Of a stretch of DNA of 64,000 nt, positions 38,481-52,082 are shown piece by piece. Position 1 is the first letter of the stretch; each line of letters begins with the position of its first letter. Made by a program: the position numbers and the translations under genes. Under the pieces are notes generated by a model. It worked only from the letters and a program-made list of their open reading frames with translations. It was not told the origin of the DNA and searched no databases. Origin of the DNA: Hyperoplus lanceolatus. Taxonomy: Eukaryota; Chordata; Actinopteri; Uranoscopiformes; Ammodytidae. The stretch spans positions 12,293,501 through 12,357,500 of the forward strand of contig CM049400.1 in assembly GCA_026929865.2 (NCBI GenBank). Direction: 5' to 3'.

Positions 38481-41400
38481 TTACAGTAAGAAATCAAGGA
38501 AGGAGACACTGTGAATTATGACTGTATGAAAAGCCTCTGAACTCTTGACAAACAGACACAGCGAACCTGCCAAATTCAGCAATGTTCTGAAGTGATTGCT
38601 CATTCAGCACTGTGGGCACCAGAGTAATTAAAGGATATGATGAATGTCGTAAAAAAATTCGATTTGCTGCAGAGGGATATTCTCCTGCAGGTCATTTTAA
38701 AAAGAGGGTGACATCACATCGAGACACTTGTAAACACTGAGAGCTTCTAGGCGAAGTCTCTCTCGGACATGAAAACTCAGCACTATAAATATGAAGTAAA
38801 GTGCAAAGTAGATAAGACGGTAAATCCCCAAGCCAGTCGCCGCCTGTGTGCAAGCTGTGCATGTTTAAATGTTGGCTCCTACATCTGTGTGGGTGTGAAA
38901 TGAAGGTATTCCCAGGAAGTGTGTGGCGTGTTTTCAGACTGCATGTCAAAATAGCACCAAACCTCAACGCCCATGCACAATTCATGGTGTTTACCAAACT
39001 TTTTGCAGTCACATTTACTGAACTGCACATTCCTGTAACCCTCAATCTGCTCCGTAAAGACTCAGCAGCATGGCCTCATGCCATGCAAATGCCTACTGCT
39101 GCAGCACCTACCATTTCCCACTCTTGTCATTTGTGTTTGCGTCACATCTGTGAGTAAATGTCATTTTTGAAAGATCCACAGAAAAAGAAGAACGTGCACA
39201 GAACAAGACATTTGCAAACGAGGGGAAGGGAGGATGATTCAAAGTGTTCAGGGCAAAACATCCCTCAAAGTGCTGGATGTGAGCACCGATGACTAACAGT
39301 GGCACAAGGATTTGTAATGCACAGTTCAGATGGCATGTGTATTAATCCGCATCCGAAAGTAGTCCCTAATTTACGCACCTTTTACTCCTGTACCAAATTA
39401 CAGTGCCGAATTGGTTCATGACATTTCTGAGCCTTTTTCAGGCTACAAAAAAAAACCACACAGACAGGGTAGGTAAATCTTACAAGAGAATGGACTAATT
39501 TGTGGTTGGTTCTCAGAGGTTTTGCTGATGATAAGAATGATTTTGAAATCCTTTGAAATGTGCCCATTGTTTAGGCCCATCTATGTTTCATTCCAGGGGT
39601 TGCTGTGGTGCACAGTAACTACTAACACAGACCACGCACTTTTCGGTTTTCCAAACATGCAGGCACCTTTCATCTCCATTCAGCTGCCTAGAGATTTTCT
39701 TTGTATTTCCTCCTATGACCCTTTCACAAACATATTCACACATACAAGCTACTGACTGAAAAATGTATCTCTATCTCCTGTTACTCCTCCCAGGACTCCC
39801 ATGGTCAAACAGGTGGAAATAATCTGATAACTGCTGCCATCCAATAAACAGGCCAGACTCCCACCGTCTTGTGCGTCATGTTAGGCCCATGCCCTGCTCT
39901 CTCGTTCCACATTTGCTTTCTAAATGCAGGTTTGTTGTATTCTCAGTGGGCAGACCATCAGTCTCCTCCATGATAACACCCTGCAAGGTGTGGAATTATG
40001 AAGCTCGTATTGTATCAGGATAAAAAAACGCAATGTCAGTGTGTGTTTGTGAATTCAATTGAATGAGTATTTTTCCTATATGTGCATGCATGTTTTATGT
40101 AACTGGTGCATTTTTAAATAAACATTCCAATACCGTAACTGTACATTACATAAAGCAACACAACACAGACGTGAGTCTTTGACAGTCAGAAAAACACTTT
40201 TTCCTCCATTACTGTTAGTGTTAACACCGAAGAATTGCTTGAGCGGTTTATCCGACTCCCTTATCTGAATATTGATTCATTACTCTTCCCTGAGTTGTTT
40301 TTCGGGATGGGAAACCGGCAGTTTATGAGGCATAAAGCTCCAAATTGCTCCGTAATTGTTTAACTCACCTTGTGTAATCTATCATTCTGACTTTGCAAAT
40401 TGGATGCGTGTAGCACACACACTGACTGGAAGTTTGCCATGCCTGGCAGAGAGTGATCAGGCCTGGGGCTATGTGCCGCTCCCTGTTGCTTCCCCCTACC
40501 CCAGCTCCTCCTCAGGGGGGTGACCCTCACTGTGTAGGGCCTCCGTTAGCAAATATCTCTGTCACTTTGATGATGTGAGAGCGCTCGTAACATAAATGGG
40601 TTGATTCGATTTGGAACAATGCTCAAAACCTCAGGGGAGGAGCTCCGCTGAACTCAACTGTATTGCTTATTATGTAAAATGTGGAAAGCCTGACCAAAAT
40701 AAAACAATGTCCTCTTTGTTAAGTCTTGAGAATGAACAGTTTCTCCCATACTTAGGGGTGATCAGCCAAGCTGTAATTGAGCAATTTACATTATCACTCA
40801 CTAAATCAGTCATGCAAGCTCAGCTTTTAGAAAAAAACACTTCCTCTTACACTTCTCACTCATAAAACTGCATCATAAACACAAATAAGAATAATAAACG
40901 TTTCAAACAAGAATATGTTCCCAAGGAGGGATTGTTATTGCAGGTTAAAAATGCCACAGCCCATGCCCACAGCACATCCCTTTAACGGAACACACAAGCT
41001 TAGCCAAAGCAAATATATTGAAGGTATCGTATTTTGGGTGTCTGCCCTGCACCAACTGACTTCAGTTAGCTGCAGGCAGCAGGTAGGCTGGGACTCCCTC
41101 TCCCCCACATGTTTTCCCAGCCTCTCCCCCAGGCACACTGGCTCTGCTGTGAGTAGCATGGAGGGGTGGAGGAGGCTGGTTGGCAAGGAGCAGCCACTTC
41201 AAATCCAAACACATTGAGCTGGAATGTGTGTGCACATTCACACACGTTTCCCTGCACAGACGCATGCACCAAGGCCTACACATCTGTGTCACGTGCACGC
41301 AAACACACACTCACACACAGTATCCCTCTCAACCTCTATTCCCACTTCACTCTGCACAGTTGTGAGTTTCATACACACAAATATAAATGCAAAAAGGGGG

Positions 41401-41533
41401 TCGTTGTTGAAACGGCCAAGTTCAGTGTTCAAGTCTAGGCTCAGTTCCTGGGGGTGGGGTTCTCTTAAAAGTTTAAAACAGCAAAACACGGATATTGAAG
41501 TCTTTCAAAGACATAACTAGGGCTCTACCAAAG

Positions 41534-41552
41534 CTGTGAGGTGACCTCACAG
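41534..41552. repeat. Perfect 19-bp palindrome
   Basis: CTGTGAGGT-G-ACCTCACAG, with two nested copies of ACCTCA-type half sites around a single central G. It may be chance; it resembles an inverted pair of nuclear-receptor-like half sites, but no function can be shown. Confidence 0.6.
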
Positions 41553-44500
41553 TCTAAAAAATATGTTTCTAAAAATAAATAATTTTCTTTAGAAAATACT
41601 TCTGACCAACTATCCCCACAGCATGATAAATCAAGAAACCAGAACTTCTTTTCATCATCTTAAATCTCTTCTTGCGTCAGTGATAATTCATCAGTGCTGC
41701 TATACGCCTGCATAGCCACATTTTCCCCGAATGTCCCATAGCAGTGTTGTATCCCATATTCCTCCCATAAAGGGGATGTACAGCCCATCATCATCAGGTC
41801 ACTCATGCCCGACTCATTAGTGGTAGTTAATGGTGGCTAAGACCCAGGCCGCCCAAGGCACTGAGTCCAAACCTAACCCGAGCCGGCCCCACCCTGCCCA
41901 GTGGAGGCAAGCACAAGTTGTTTTTCTGCTTGGTTGGCTGTGGCACTTAATGTACTTGGCTGCAAAGCCAGAGATGGAAATTAGCCAACCCGAGAAAGCT
42001 TGCATAAAAAAAGCCTTTCAAAAAAGTCCAATCTTCGTAATATATGAGTTTCTCATATATTCAGACTTTGAAGTGAAGGGACCTTTAAGGCAGATGGCCC
42101 TGTGATGTGTTGCTTTAAAAACCATGACGGTTCCCCTGAGGTTCTGTGAAGTGAGTCCACATGCATTAACACCTCAACAGGATCAACAGAGAGCAATCTT
42201 ATTAAACAGTACCATTTAACCTTCTTGTGGTACTTTGGAGGAGCTATGAATGAAAAGTTAAGCATGAAGTACATTGACCCCATTATCCTAAATGGGTTTA
42301 ACTTCTTTGCCTCATTTCTCTTCTTCAGAACAACCTATGATCAAACAGTCAAGTACAGAGAGTTTCAGTCAAGATTAGAAAAAGAGATGCCAGTGAGCAG
42401 CATAGAAATCATCATTGGTTGACTGCTATTGTACAAAAACTCTTTTTAGGCAGTCATTGTTAATGGCCCTGAGCAAGGCAAATTACATGAGTATTCATGG
42501 AGTTGTAAGCCATGTGCCAGGCTTAGTCCTGTATCTTGTTTGGCAAAATGAGAGCAGTAATACCCAGAGGCCTGTCACAGTTTAAGATCCTTCTGTCAAC
42601 AGTCTTGTGGTAAAAAGTCTCCACACATGTATTAATAGGCTTGTGAGTTTTGCTCAAACTGCCATCCATTCTTCAATTAGGACTTGTTGTTACGTCACTT
42701 GCAAGGAGTGAGTCCTGTAATAGATTTTCTTCATTTCCATCTCTTAGTGCTCTTGAGCCATTTCTAGCAGTCTCTTCTGTTTTCACAATAGACACATTAA
42801 TAAGCATTATATAATGCTGACTTGGCTGCCAGGGGTATTAGGTCCAAGGTCTTGATGGAGGGTTTGAGTATGAATAGAGGGGCTACGCCTCAAACGGAAA
42901 TCTGCCTTCTACAGTTTTCGAAAACACTCAGCTGCCTGTTCCAATCAGAGGGGGATCCGAGTTAAACCTCTGCTCGGCCATCAGACTTGTGGTGTTTGCT
43001 ATTTTCTTTTAATTTTCTCCAACAATGCCCCCCTCTCGGGCTGAACCCATGAGCGACCCTTGTGTGTATGTTTGGTATTAGTGCGTGTTTGTGCACGATG
43101 ACGCGTGCCGGGGCGATGAAGTGCCTCGTAGCATGTAAGCTGCCTCCACAAGCACGGCTGTGTTTTCTGCCTTACTGGTGATAAGCCTGCGTTGATGAAC
43201 ACAAGGTCGCGAGTCGTCCTTTGATTCCTTCCACGTACCATGATTTGAAAGTGGGGTAGCAGTCCATATGAATCACTTGATGCCATGTCACATTAGCTAC
43301 CTTTAAGTTATCCACGCTGGGGATGTGCAGGTCCTTTCACTCCTCCAGCCATGTCAAAGTGAAGGATAAATGACAGTGACTCAACCTTTAAACATGTCAG
43401 AGGCCTTTAACCAGTTGTTTGCACCATATAGAGGCATGGCATCCAATCATATCAGCTATTCAAAGAGGCACAGGTCTTTCATGAGTCACTGCAACTTCCA
43501 CAAAGCGACCAACAGTGGTGAACTGGAACCAAAGCCTTGAAGTTAGCAGACAGTTTGATGGGAAGGCCACAAAATGTTAAACTATTTTTCATAGTACAAA
43601 AGAAAGGACTGACCTATAAAGGTTGCTCTTAGCAATGAGGAATTAAAAGTGAATAACCAGACAGAGCCAACAGCGTAAGGAGTGACTTCAACGTACCCAC
43701 ACAAATTCAAATTCAGGCTTTTTTTTGTTGGGGGGTGGTGGGGAGACTTTAAAAGTATGCTCAGCTACATTTCTTCAACTTCAGCTTCTTTTTCTTTCTT
43801 CTTACCTCTTTTTCCCTCCTGCATTATTTAAGGTTTATCCTGGACCTCAGCAGGGACCTGTCCCATAGCAAACTGATTGATGTGAAAACAAAGCACAGAA
43901 GACGGCGAGAAAAATGTCCTCAGGAGCAATGTGTCTAAATCCAGTGATGGAGCAGTCCCGAAAGCAAACAGCAAAATTACATTGAGTTCTGCACCCTGAC
44001 ATCTGGACAACCAAATAGCACACAGCAGCACCTGGGCGTTTCTAGACTCTGCTTCGACCACCATTGTGGAAGCTTCTGTGTGGACACCATGATGGTTTGC
44101 ATGTCATAGTACTGTAGCAGTCCAACTTGTCAATCTTTCTATTTGATAAAAAATATTTTGTCAAAAAATGTGTTTCTAAGGGGATATCTATGGGGCCTGC
44201 GAATCATCAGTTTGTACTGTATATGAGTTACCATATGGATGGGATGGGAAAAATAACTATGACCCACTACCCTCTCACGCTGATATCCCAGCAATGAGAT
44301 AAAGTATTGTAAGGACCTGGCCTGTTCCTGCGCATGATCATTTAGACATATTTGTCTGTCCCAGTACACCTGGAAACATGGCACGAGCGGAAACAGGTAA
44401 ATAATAATTTATTATCTCATAGGAAGAAAGATACAATTTCTTTCATTAAGCGCATAAAGAAGCAGTGGATGTTTGGTGTATAGGCAGGGGAAATGGCTAT

Positions 44501-45819
44501 CTGTGAAGTGAGCAGCCTTCCTGAAGAAAATATTACTTTCAAGTCCAACTTAAAGTCGGTCAGGAGTGGTGTGATAGGACAACGTGAGGGGCTGTGTGCT
44601 CTGAGGTGCTCACAGTCTGATGGGAGGATGCAGCAGATGAGGCAGAAGAAAGGGAAATGCTTAGGTATACTGATTTGGCAGCAGAGGTGAAGCAGTAGGA
44701 CTAAACGGAAGCAAGTACAATAAGTAGCACAGTATGAACTTTAAAATGCATTTTTGCAAAGAACAAAAACCTTTTTACATTGTGTTCCGCATCGCCTACA
44801 TTTGATTCCTCCTAGGAAGACATGTCACAGCCAGTATGAAATAAAGGAATGATTGTAGGCATCCAATAAGTCTTTTGGTGTCCTTATATGGGCATGAGTA
44901 TTGTATTGAGATCAATCTGGAGCTTTTTAATATTCCTGCAAATCAATCAATCAATAACTCCACCCTGAACCTGATATACACAAAACTTACTCTGAAGGCT
45001 GCTTGTACAAACTGCTTCCTGATAGTTGGTATTATTAGATTATGATTCCAGCCTGATGTCCTCTTGTGGATTAGTCTTGTGTTTGTTGACATCTAAAACC
45101 TGCATTTTATGAACAATGACAATGCTTTATAGTACAAGTGAAATGATGCCTATATCCTGGCTGTGTTTGAAAACATCAGCACATTCTAAACAAGCGCCAA
45201 TGTGTTGCTGTGTGATGAAATAAAGAGCTACAGTATTGGTTGTGACAACTAGTAATTCTTTGATCTTTTTTTTTCATCCCCTTCCCTCCATCCACTCCAA
45301 ATGACAAACTGCTTATGCTGCCATCCAACAATGACAAACAGGCCAGCACCATTACAAGGACAACACATGAACCTATTGATTTACAGCACAAAGTGACATC
45401 CCAGACTCAAAGGAGCACCAGACCTATGCGGGAGGGGATTGGACAAAAGCATTGTTGCTCCGAATTACCTGGCCACATGCCTTCTTGTTGTATCCTTTAC
45501 TAAATATATACTGCCTTTGCTTCTAAATGGCAGAAAGAAAGCATTCAATGTTTCTCAACAAAGTTACTGGACAAACCATTCTCCCTGCCAGAAATGCTTG
45601 GACATGGACAAAAATAGATTGTTGCCCAAATTATGAAAATATACTGTATATTTTACTCAAAGGGGACATATTAGGAATAACTAATTGTTTTCATTGCTTG
45701 CGCACATACACTTGTAATGGCATTTGGTTGATGACTGTGTGATATTGTGTCTATGAGGAGTCACTTTTGATTAATTTTCAAATGGGGTGAATTTAGGATT
45801 AGAACACATACCCACACTC

Positions 45820-45847
45820 ACTCTCTCTCTCTCACATACACACACTG

Positions 45848-45920
<73 letters not shown>

Positions 45921-45957
45921 ACACACACATACACACACACACACACACAAACACACA
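45820..45957 (+). repeat. Compound (CT)n/(CA)n microsatellite
   Basis: CT runs alternate with CA runs, then about 40 CA units with one CC break. Confidence 0.96.
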
Positions 45958-46484
45958 GAGAGGGCACGGCATTACTGCATTCAAATTACAGTGTTAATCA
46001 TCTGCTGTGTGACTAAAATGGCAAAACAGCATCAGCAGCATGCAATGTTGCTGTGTGAGGATTGCCAACTAATATCTCTCTGGTTGTTATCCAGCACACA
46101 TGATCAATATAGTTCATCTATAAGTGAGACTGGGCTGCTGCTATGCATTTGTATGAATGAACATAAGAACATAGTGACTGTGTCTGATCTTTAAGGCACT
46201 GGTTTAATTAGCTATATGTGGTGAGTATAATTAATTAATCAGAGGAGGAACTACAGGCCAATGGTTTACTGACTGCATCGTGAACTTCAATGGGCATTAT
46301 CGCCAGCTTGTGAATGGGAGGGAAGTCATTGGCCTTGTGTCAAAATAGCAGCTTGTGCCATGCCGGTGCCACTCGGCCTCTGCAGGGAATTCATATTCGC
46401 CAGAGAATTTTTATTTGCCAACAAATGGTTGGCAAGCCATTCACATCCTCCCTGAGGGGATGGTGTTGGCCATCAATTTATTAA

Positions 46485-46953
46485 AGGTGAAGTAAGCGAT
46501 ATATTTATGTTAATAATATACGTGTTAAATCGCTCTATTTTCATACAGTCATCACTTATATAGTGTGCGCGTTTCATAACTCCAATCTTAGTCACACGCT
46601 CTGCATATAATCGGCAAATAAACTTTTCTGAGATCCCACAACTGATATCCAATCAGAAGAGAGACCGCTACAAACTGGCACGTCTCACTGCCGGTGCACT
46701 CGCAGAGCGACAGATGGGAGAATGTTTATGCGCCGACAATGGCGGAGCAGGTAAAAATCCTTCCCAATGTCTGTTTTGATGGTTTTTATCATGTTTTATC
46801 ACACTTATGGATCTGAGATGATGATTGATAACTTGCAGCTTGAAGACCGCAGTGCATTAATGTGTTGACTTAGGGACGAGGGAGGGGTGGGGACTGATAA
46901 CTGCAGTAACTGACAGGAAGTTAGCTATAAGAACCATTTTGCTTACTGAACCT
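46485..46953. mobile_element. TTAA-flanked MITE (AGGTNNAGTAAGC ends)
   Basis: Left AGGTGAAGTAAGC, right inverted AGGTTCAGTAAGC, with TTAA at 46481-46484 and 46954-46957. 469 bp, no coding capacity; Kolobok-like by its target duplication. Confidence 0.78.
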
Positions 46954-47054
46954 TTAACTCCAGGTCAAAACAGAAAAAAAATCACTAATAGAGTAGCCAC
47001 AGCACTGTTATACTGGGGAGAACAGGGGATTTTATGAGCCTTATCTGTAACATA

Positions 47055-48691
47055 CAGTATCTCACAAAAGTGAGTACACCCCTCACATTTCTTCAAATAC
47101 TTCATTATATCTTTCCATGGGACAACACTGAAGAAATGACACTTTGATACAATGTAAAGTAGTCAGTGTACAGCTTGTATAACAGTGTAAATTTACTGTC
47201 CCCTCAAAATAACTCGACACACAGCCATTAATGTCTAAACTGCTGGCAACAAAAGTGAGTACACCCCTTAGAAAAAATTTACAAATCGGGCCCAAAGTGT
47301 AAATATTTTGTGTGGCCACCAATATTTTCTATCACTGCCTTAACCCTCTTGGGCATGTAGTTCACTAGAGCTTCACAGGTTGCAACTGGAACCCTCTTCC
47401 ACCCATTTATGACAGCATCACAGAGCTGGTGGATATTAAAGACCTCGCTCCTCCAACTTCTGTTTGAGGATGCCCCAAAGATGCTCAATAGGGTTTAGGT
47501 CTGGAGACATGCTTGGGCAGGCCATAACCTTTACCCTCAGCTTTTTTAGCAAGCCACTGGTCGTCTTGGAGGTGTGTTTGGGGTCGTTATCATGTTGCAA
47601 TACCACCCTGCGGCACAGTTTACGAAGGTTGAGTGCACGTGGTCAGCGTCGTACACAGAGGTTGGCTTTGGAAAATAGACGTATGAGTGCTGCCAGCATT
47701 GCTGAAGGGCTTGAAGGGGTGGGGGGTCAACCTGTCAGTGCTCAGACCATACGGCGCACTCTGCATCATACTGGTCTACATGGCTGTCATCCCAGAAGGA
47801 AGCCTATTCTAAAGATGATGCACAAGAAACCCCACAAAAAGTTTGCTGAAGACAAACAGACTTCGGACATGGATTACTGCAACCATGTCCTGTGGTCTGA
47901 TGAGACCAAAATACATTTATTTGGTTCAGATGGTGTTAAGAGTGTGGAGCGGCAACCAGGTGAGGAGTACAAAGACAAGTGTGTCTTGCCTAGAGTCAAG
48001 CATGGTGGTTGGAGTATCATGGTCTGGGGCTGCATGAGTGCTGCCAGCACTGGGGATCTACAGTTCATTGAATTCTAACATGTACTGTGACATACTGAAG
48101 CAGAGCAAGATCCCCTCCCTTCATAAACTGGGCCGCAGGGCAGTACTGCAACATGATAACGACCCCAAAAACACCTCCGAACGACCACTGGCTTGCTAAA
48201 GAAGCTGAGGGTAAAGGTTATGGACTGGCCAAGCATGTCTCCAGTCTTAAACCCTATTGAGCATCTTTTGGCATCCTCAAACGGGAGATGGAGGAGCGCA
48301 AGGACTCTAATATCCACCAGCTCCTTAATGTCGTCATGAATGGGTAGAAGAGGGTTCCAGTTGCAACCTGTGAAGCTCTAGTGAACTACATGCCCAAGAG
48401 GGTTAAGGCAGTGATAGAAAATAATGATGGCAAAACAAAATATTGACACTTTGGGCCCAATTTGGAAATTTTTTCTTAGGGGTGTACTCACTTTTGTTGC
48501 CAACAGTTTAGACATTAATGGCTGTGTGTCGAATTATTTTGAGGGGACAGTAAATTTACACTGTTATACAAGCTGTACACTGACTACTTTACATTGTATC
48601 AAAGTGTCATTTATTCAGTGTTGTCGCATGGAAAGATATAATTAAATATTTGAAGAAATGTTAGGGGTGTACTCACTTTTGTGAGATACTG
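47055..48691 (+). mobile_element. Foldback Tc1-like element with 574-bp inverted arms
   Basis: TA target duplications (47053-47054, 48692-48693) flank CAGTATCTCAC ... GTGAGATACTG. The left arm 47055-47628 is an inverted, diverged copy of the right arm 48118-48691, each 574 bp, far longer than the usual Tc1 inverted repeats. Both arms include the transposase C-terminal coding part in opposite directions; only the 489-bp centre is unique. See the transposase entry and the finding. Confidence 0.9.
47629..48420 (+). pseudogene. Tc1-like transposase remnant, N-terminus lost
   Basis: The centre reads a helix-turn-helix-like part (VSAQTIRRTLHHTGLHG), then VLWSDETKIHLFG with a catalytic Asp, and VKHGGWSIMVWGCMSA, before a TAA at 48076-48078. 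The remaining C-terminus follows in a decayed frame with SMSPVLNPIEHL, where the usual Asp before LNPIE is Val. The left arm carries, on the minus strand at about 47460-47513, a second, better kept version reading SPDLNPIEHLWGILKQ. The first DNA-binding domain and start are missing. Confidence 0.85.
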
Positions 48692-49044
48692 TATAAGAAG
48701 ACACCACGGGCCCATGAGCAGCACATAAAACTCGGGCTATGTGCTGTCTTTGCCACTAAGGCAGGTCTCGGTTTCCCATCAGACATGGGCCCCCTCCTGA
48801 ATGACAGGTAATCTGACCTCGCAGAAGACGCCTCCGCACCAGACGGCAACTACACTGCACGAGAGGTTTCAAGCATCTGAGCACGCACACATGCACAAAC
48901 AAAGGGAGTCCGTGTATGCTTCGCTCATACCGTCGCCTTGGTGATACTACAGTTGTGAATAATTCACTCTGACTCAATGAAAGTGGCTCTACCGTTCCAA
49001 GCGACATTAAAACATTCAGCGCTGCTAAATATATATATATATAT

Positions 49045-49183
49045 AACGCAATCCGAAGAAGCAAGCTCAGGTCGGCTAAAAATGAACTAAAAGCGCAGAA
49101 CTTTTTTTTTTATATATATATATAAAGTTCTGTGCTTTTAGTTCATTTTTAGCCGACCCTAGCTTGCTTCTTCAGATTGCGTT
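49045..49183. repeat. Near-perfect ~60-bp hairpin around an A/T spacer
   Basis: AACGCAATCCGAAGAAGCAA through GCAGAACTTT pairs with AAAGTTCTGTGC through TTGCTTCTTCAGATTGCGTT, with only about four mismatches in 60 bp and a T-run plus (TA)n loop. It is either a tiny palindromic transposon or a hairpin left by an inverted duplication. Confidence 0.85.
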
Positions 49184-50355
49184 TGTCTGATTTGTGTCTC
49201 TGCCATGTCCATGGTCTCTGCAGTAAGACTACGGCAGCCGTGTGAGCCAGTCAGATTTGGGCCGAAGGGCTAAGGGACAAGATCGCGTTTTGCCCCTAAA
49301 CGCAATGCAATGTGTATTGCACGTGAACAACTGCGAATGCGCGTGCTCGAAGTATTTCTCTGTTATAGTGGACGGAGATTATTTTTCCTCAACGGGCGCT
49401 GCCCCTGGACAGGGAAAGGACATATATGGTAATTTAATTTGTTCGTTCCACTAATACTGTGACAGTAGTGCCGCGAAAAGTCATGAAGAAGTACTTCAGC
49501 AGATTGTCTGTGATGTGTAGCCACATTGAGTCCACTCGGTGACCATAACGTCACAAAGGCTGCGTGAATGAGGCTTTACTAAGTTAGTCCGATGCTGTGT
49601 TGTCACTTGACTCAGTTAGTTAAGATGCAGTTTGAGGTTCACGCTCCACACAGCTGCTGCTGGAGCCACCGGGAGTTTTTGCTCCACGTGAGAAAAATTT
49701 AATATTTGCAGTTTGCATAATCTATTTGAAATTGATATACATTTTTTGATCATTCAAGATCCAGTCCTCATTCAAGTGTACTGTGTAGGTTATGTCACGC
49801 AAGAGAAACGATAATAGCCAGCTATTTCTGTAAAGAAATTTCTGTATCTGGCTGTCATAGGCCAAAGACTGTAGTGGCACATTGAATTTTCTCCTGTCTA
49901 TTTTTTACTGAAATGTTAGTAAAGATGAAGGGAGCAATCCTTTCCTTCTTTGGCTAAAATGTGAAAGTGCACAATGATGTGAGTGAACAACTCATGTTGT
50001 GTTTATAAAATCGCCAGAATGCGAAAAACAGTGTCTTTGAATATGGAAGTAAATGAGTGTCATCGGATTTTGAAAATAAAAATGTTCTCAAATTCAAAAT
50101 CAAATATTCAACGTTAAAAAATTCAACGTGCCAAATTCAACTGCAAAATCCCGTGTATGAAATTCAGAGTAAAACGTTGGGGACCCAAGGAAGAGCAATC
50201 GATCATAGATGCTAGATCGCGTTCAAACAAAGAGAGCTAGTGGGAATATTAGCTTGTTGCCTTGGATACCCCTGACTGATGCAGGAAGGCAAATCAGGTT
50301 TTAGCCATGTCTACATACGCTACGCACAGTACAAAGTGTAACAATGGTGCTTGGG

Positions 50356-50419
50356 TGAGTACAAACATGTTTCTAAGAATCTAATGGTTAGCATATATAT
50401 AGAAACATGTTTGTACTCA
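50356..50419. repeat. Perfect 20-bp inverted repeat
   Basis: TGAGTACAAACATGTTTCTA (50356-50375) and its exact reverse complement (50400-50419), with a 24-nt spacer. Confidence 0.85.
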
Positions 50420-52082
50420 TGTTGAGCGCAAGTTTCAGTTGAAGTCAGAAGCAGCATGTCATAGGTCACAACCAAACGTTATGCGATTGGTTGGAGTCCA
50501 AGTGGACTCTGCATCAATAGTTTTAACCTTCAACAGACACCGCTTCAAGTGATATTTTGCAATTGCGATTCCAGACCTTCTGTACAAATGAAATGAAGAA
50601 ATGGTCTGGTGGGACCAACGAGCATGGGTTTATATATTCCCACTTTGCTGAATTTAAACTGAGTTTTTCTTCCCCACACTAATTACCTTTTGTACACTCA
50701 CTTAATTAATATGGATAAAAACATAAAATGGCATCCTACTTGTCTACGTGTACAGGTTACTGGAGATAAGGTAATGTTCTGAATTATAATTTCCTGCACT
50801 AACAGATCCTGGTCAGAATAATACGATTGATTTAGAATAAAAGTTCTTGCTTTAAAATGTGTTTGAAATGAGGGTTCTGTACTCGCTAAACTAACTGATA
50901 TTCACCTTCAGAGGAATGGAGAGAGACCAGGATGTCCATCCGACAGATGAACGGTGTGAGAGAGAAAAAAAGACGGTGAGGAGTGATAAGGTGGGTGGAG
51001 GAAGAGTGTGTAATGGAAATCAAAAGATAAAATCAATAAAAACAGGACGACAGTGATGGACAGTCAATAGACTTGAGAGGAATTGGAAACACGGCCCGCA
51101 ACTGACAGCTACTTTCATCTGATATTATGGAGATACAACCTGCCAAGATGTCTCCTGCGGTGACCTTGTGACACGTCAGAACAGAAGCAGGCGAGACAAA
51201 AACACCATGCGAATAGCTGGTGCCCTTTGGTGGAACATGTAATGGTGTATCTGCCTCTGGGCTGTGAGAGCAGGACAGAGCAGCCTGCAGGAGATCGTGA
51301 AACACTATCAGTGTCCATTGGCTCCAGGTCATCAACTTTTACAGCACCAAAATAAGTCTTTGTCGTCAAACCCCTTTAATTGCTGTTTCAAAGCCCTGCT
51401 TCATCGCTGTTCATCTAGCTCTTCTTTCCCAGCTTAGATTCACTTAGCAAACACCATGCTATAACACAGGCTAAAATGAGGATGCAGTAACAGTGGAAGC
51501 CTTGGACTGTATTGTGACTTGCTAGTTGTCCTACAGAAACAAACAACCACGGGTGAGCACACATCCTGAGGGAGTTGATACCAGAAAAGCCGCGATGACA
51601 TCAATAGCTGGAGGGTGTCGTAAGCCACTGGCCTGCAGCCATCCTGTTAAGGGCTCCAAGAGGACCAGCTCCACCCACCCTCATGTTGCCTCAAGGAACT
51701 GCATGGCCTCAACCAGAGGGCTGACAGACCGCTGGCTCACCCATCCAGAACATTGCACTGATTGACCAGAAATGTCCATAGACATAACTATCGTACATGA
51801 AACTGTCAGAGGAGAGGGAGAGAGGGCAGCAGAGTAAATTGTTGGATTGACTTAACACAAGTGGGAAGCAATAAAGATCCCCATCGCACAAACTAATGAC
51901 TACAGCATGCGGACTGCAGGGCACAGTACACTCTCCATCTCTCTCTCTCTTTCTGCGAAAACCTTTGGAAAAACCTTACCCCTCCCTCATCCAAAACAGT
52001 TGTAACAGTCAGGGCTGTGCAATATGACTAAACTATTTTCATATCAGTCATTATTGATAACTATGACAATGAATGTCAACAT

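Noticed and set aside
47464-48078. 204-codon frame as a functional transposase
   Set aside because: The first part of the frame is the reverse side of the left arm, not protein; the real transposase lacks its N-terminus and is broken downstream.
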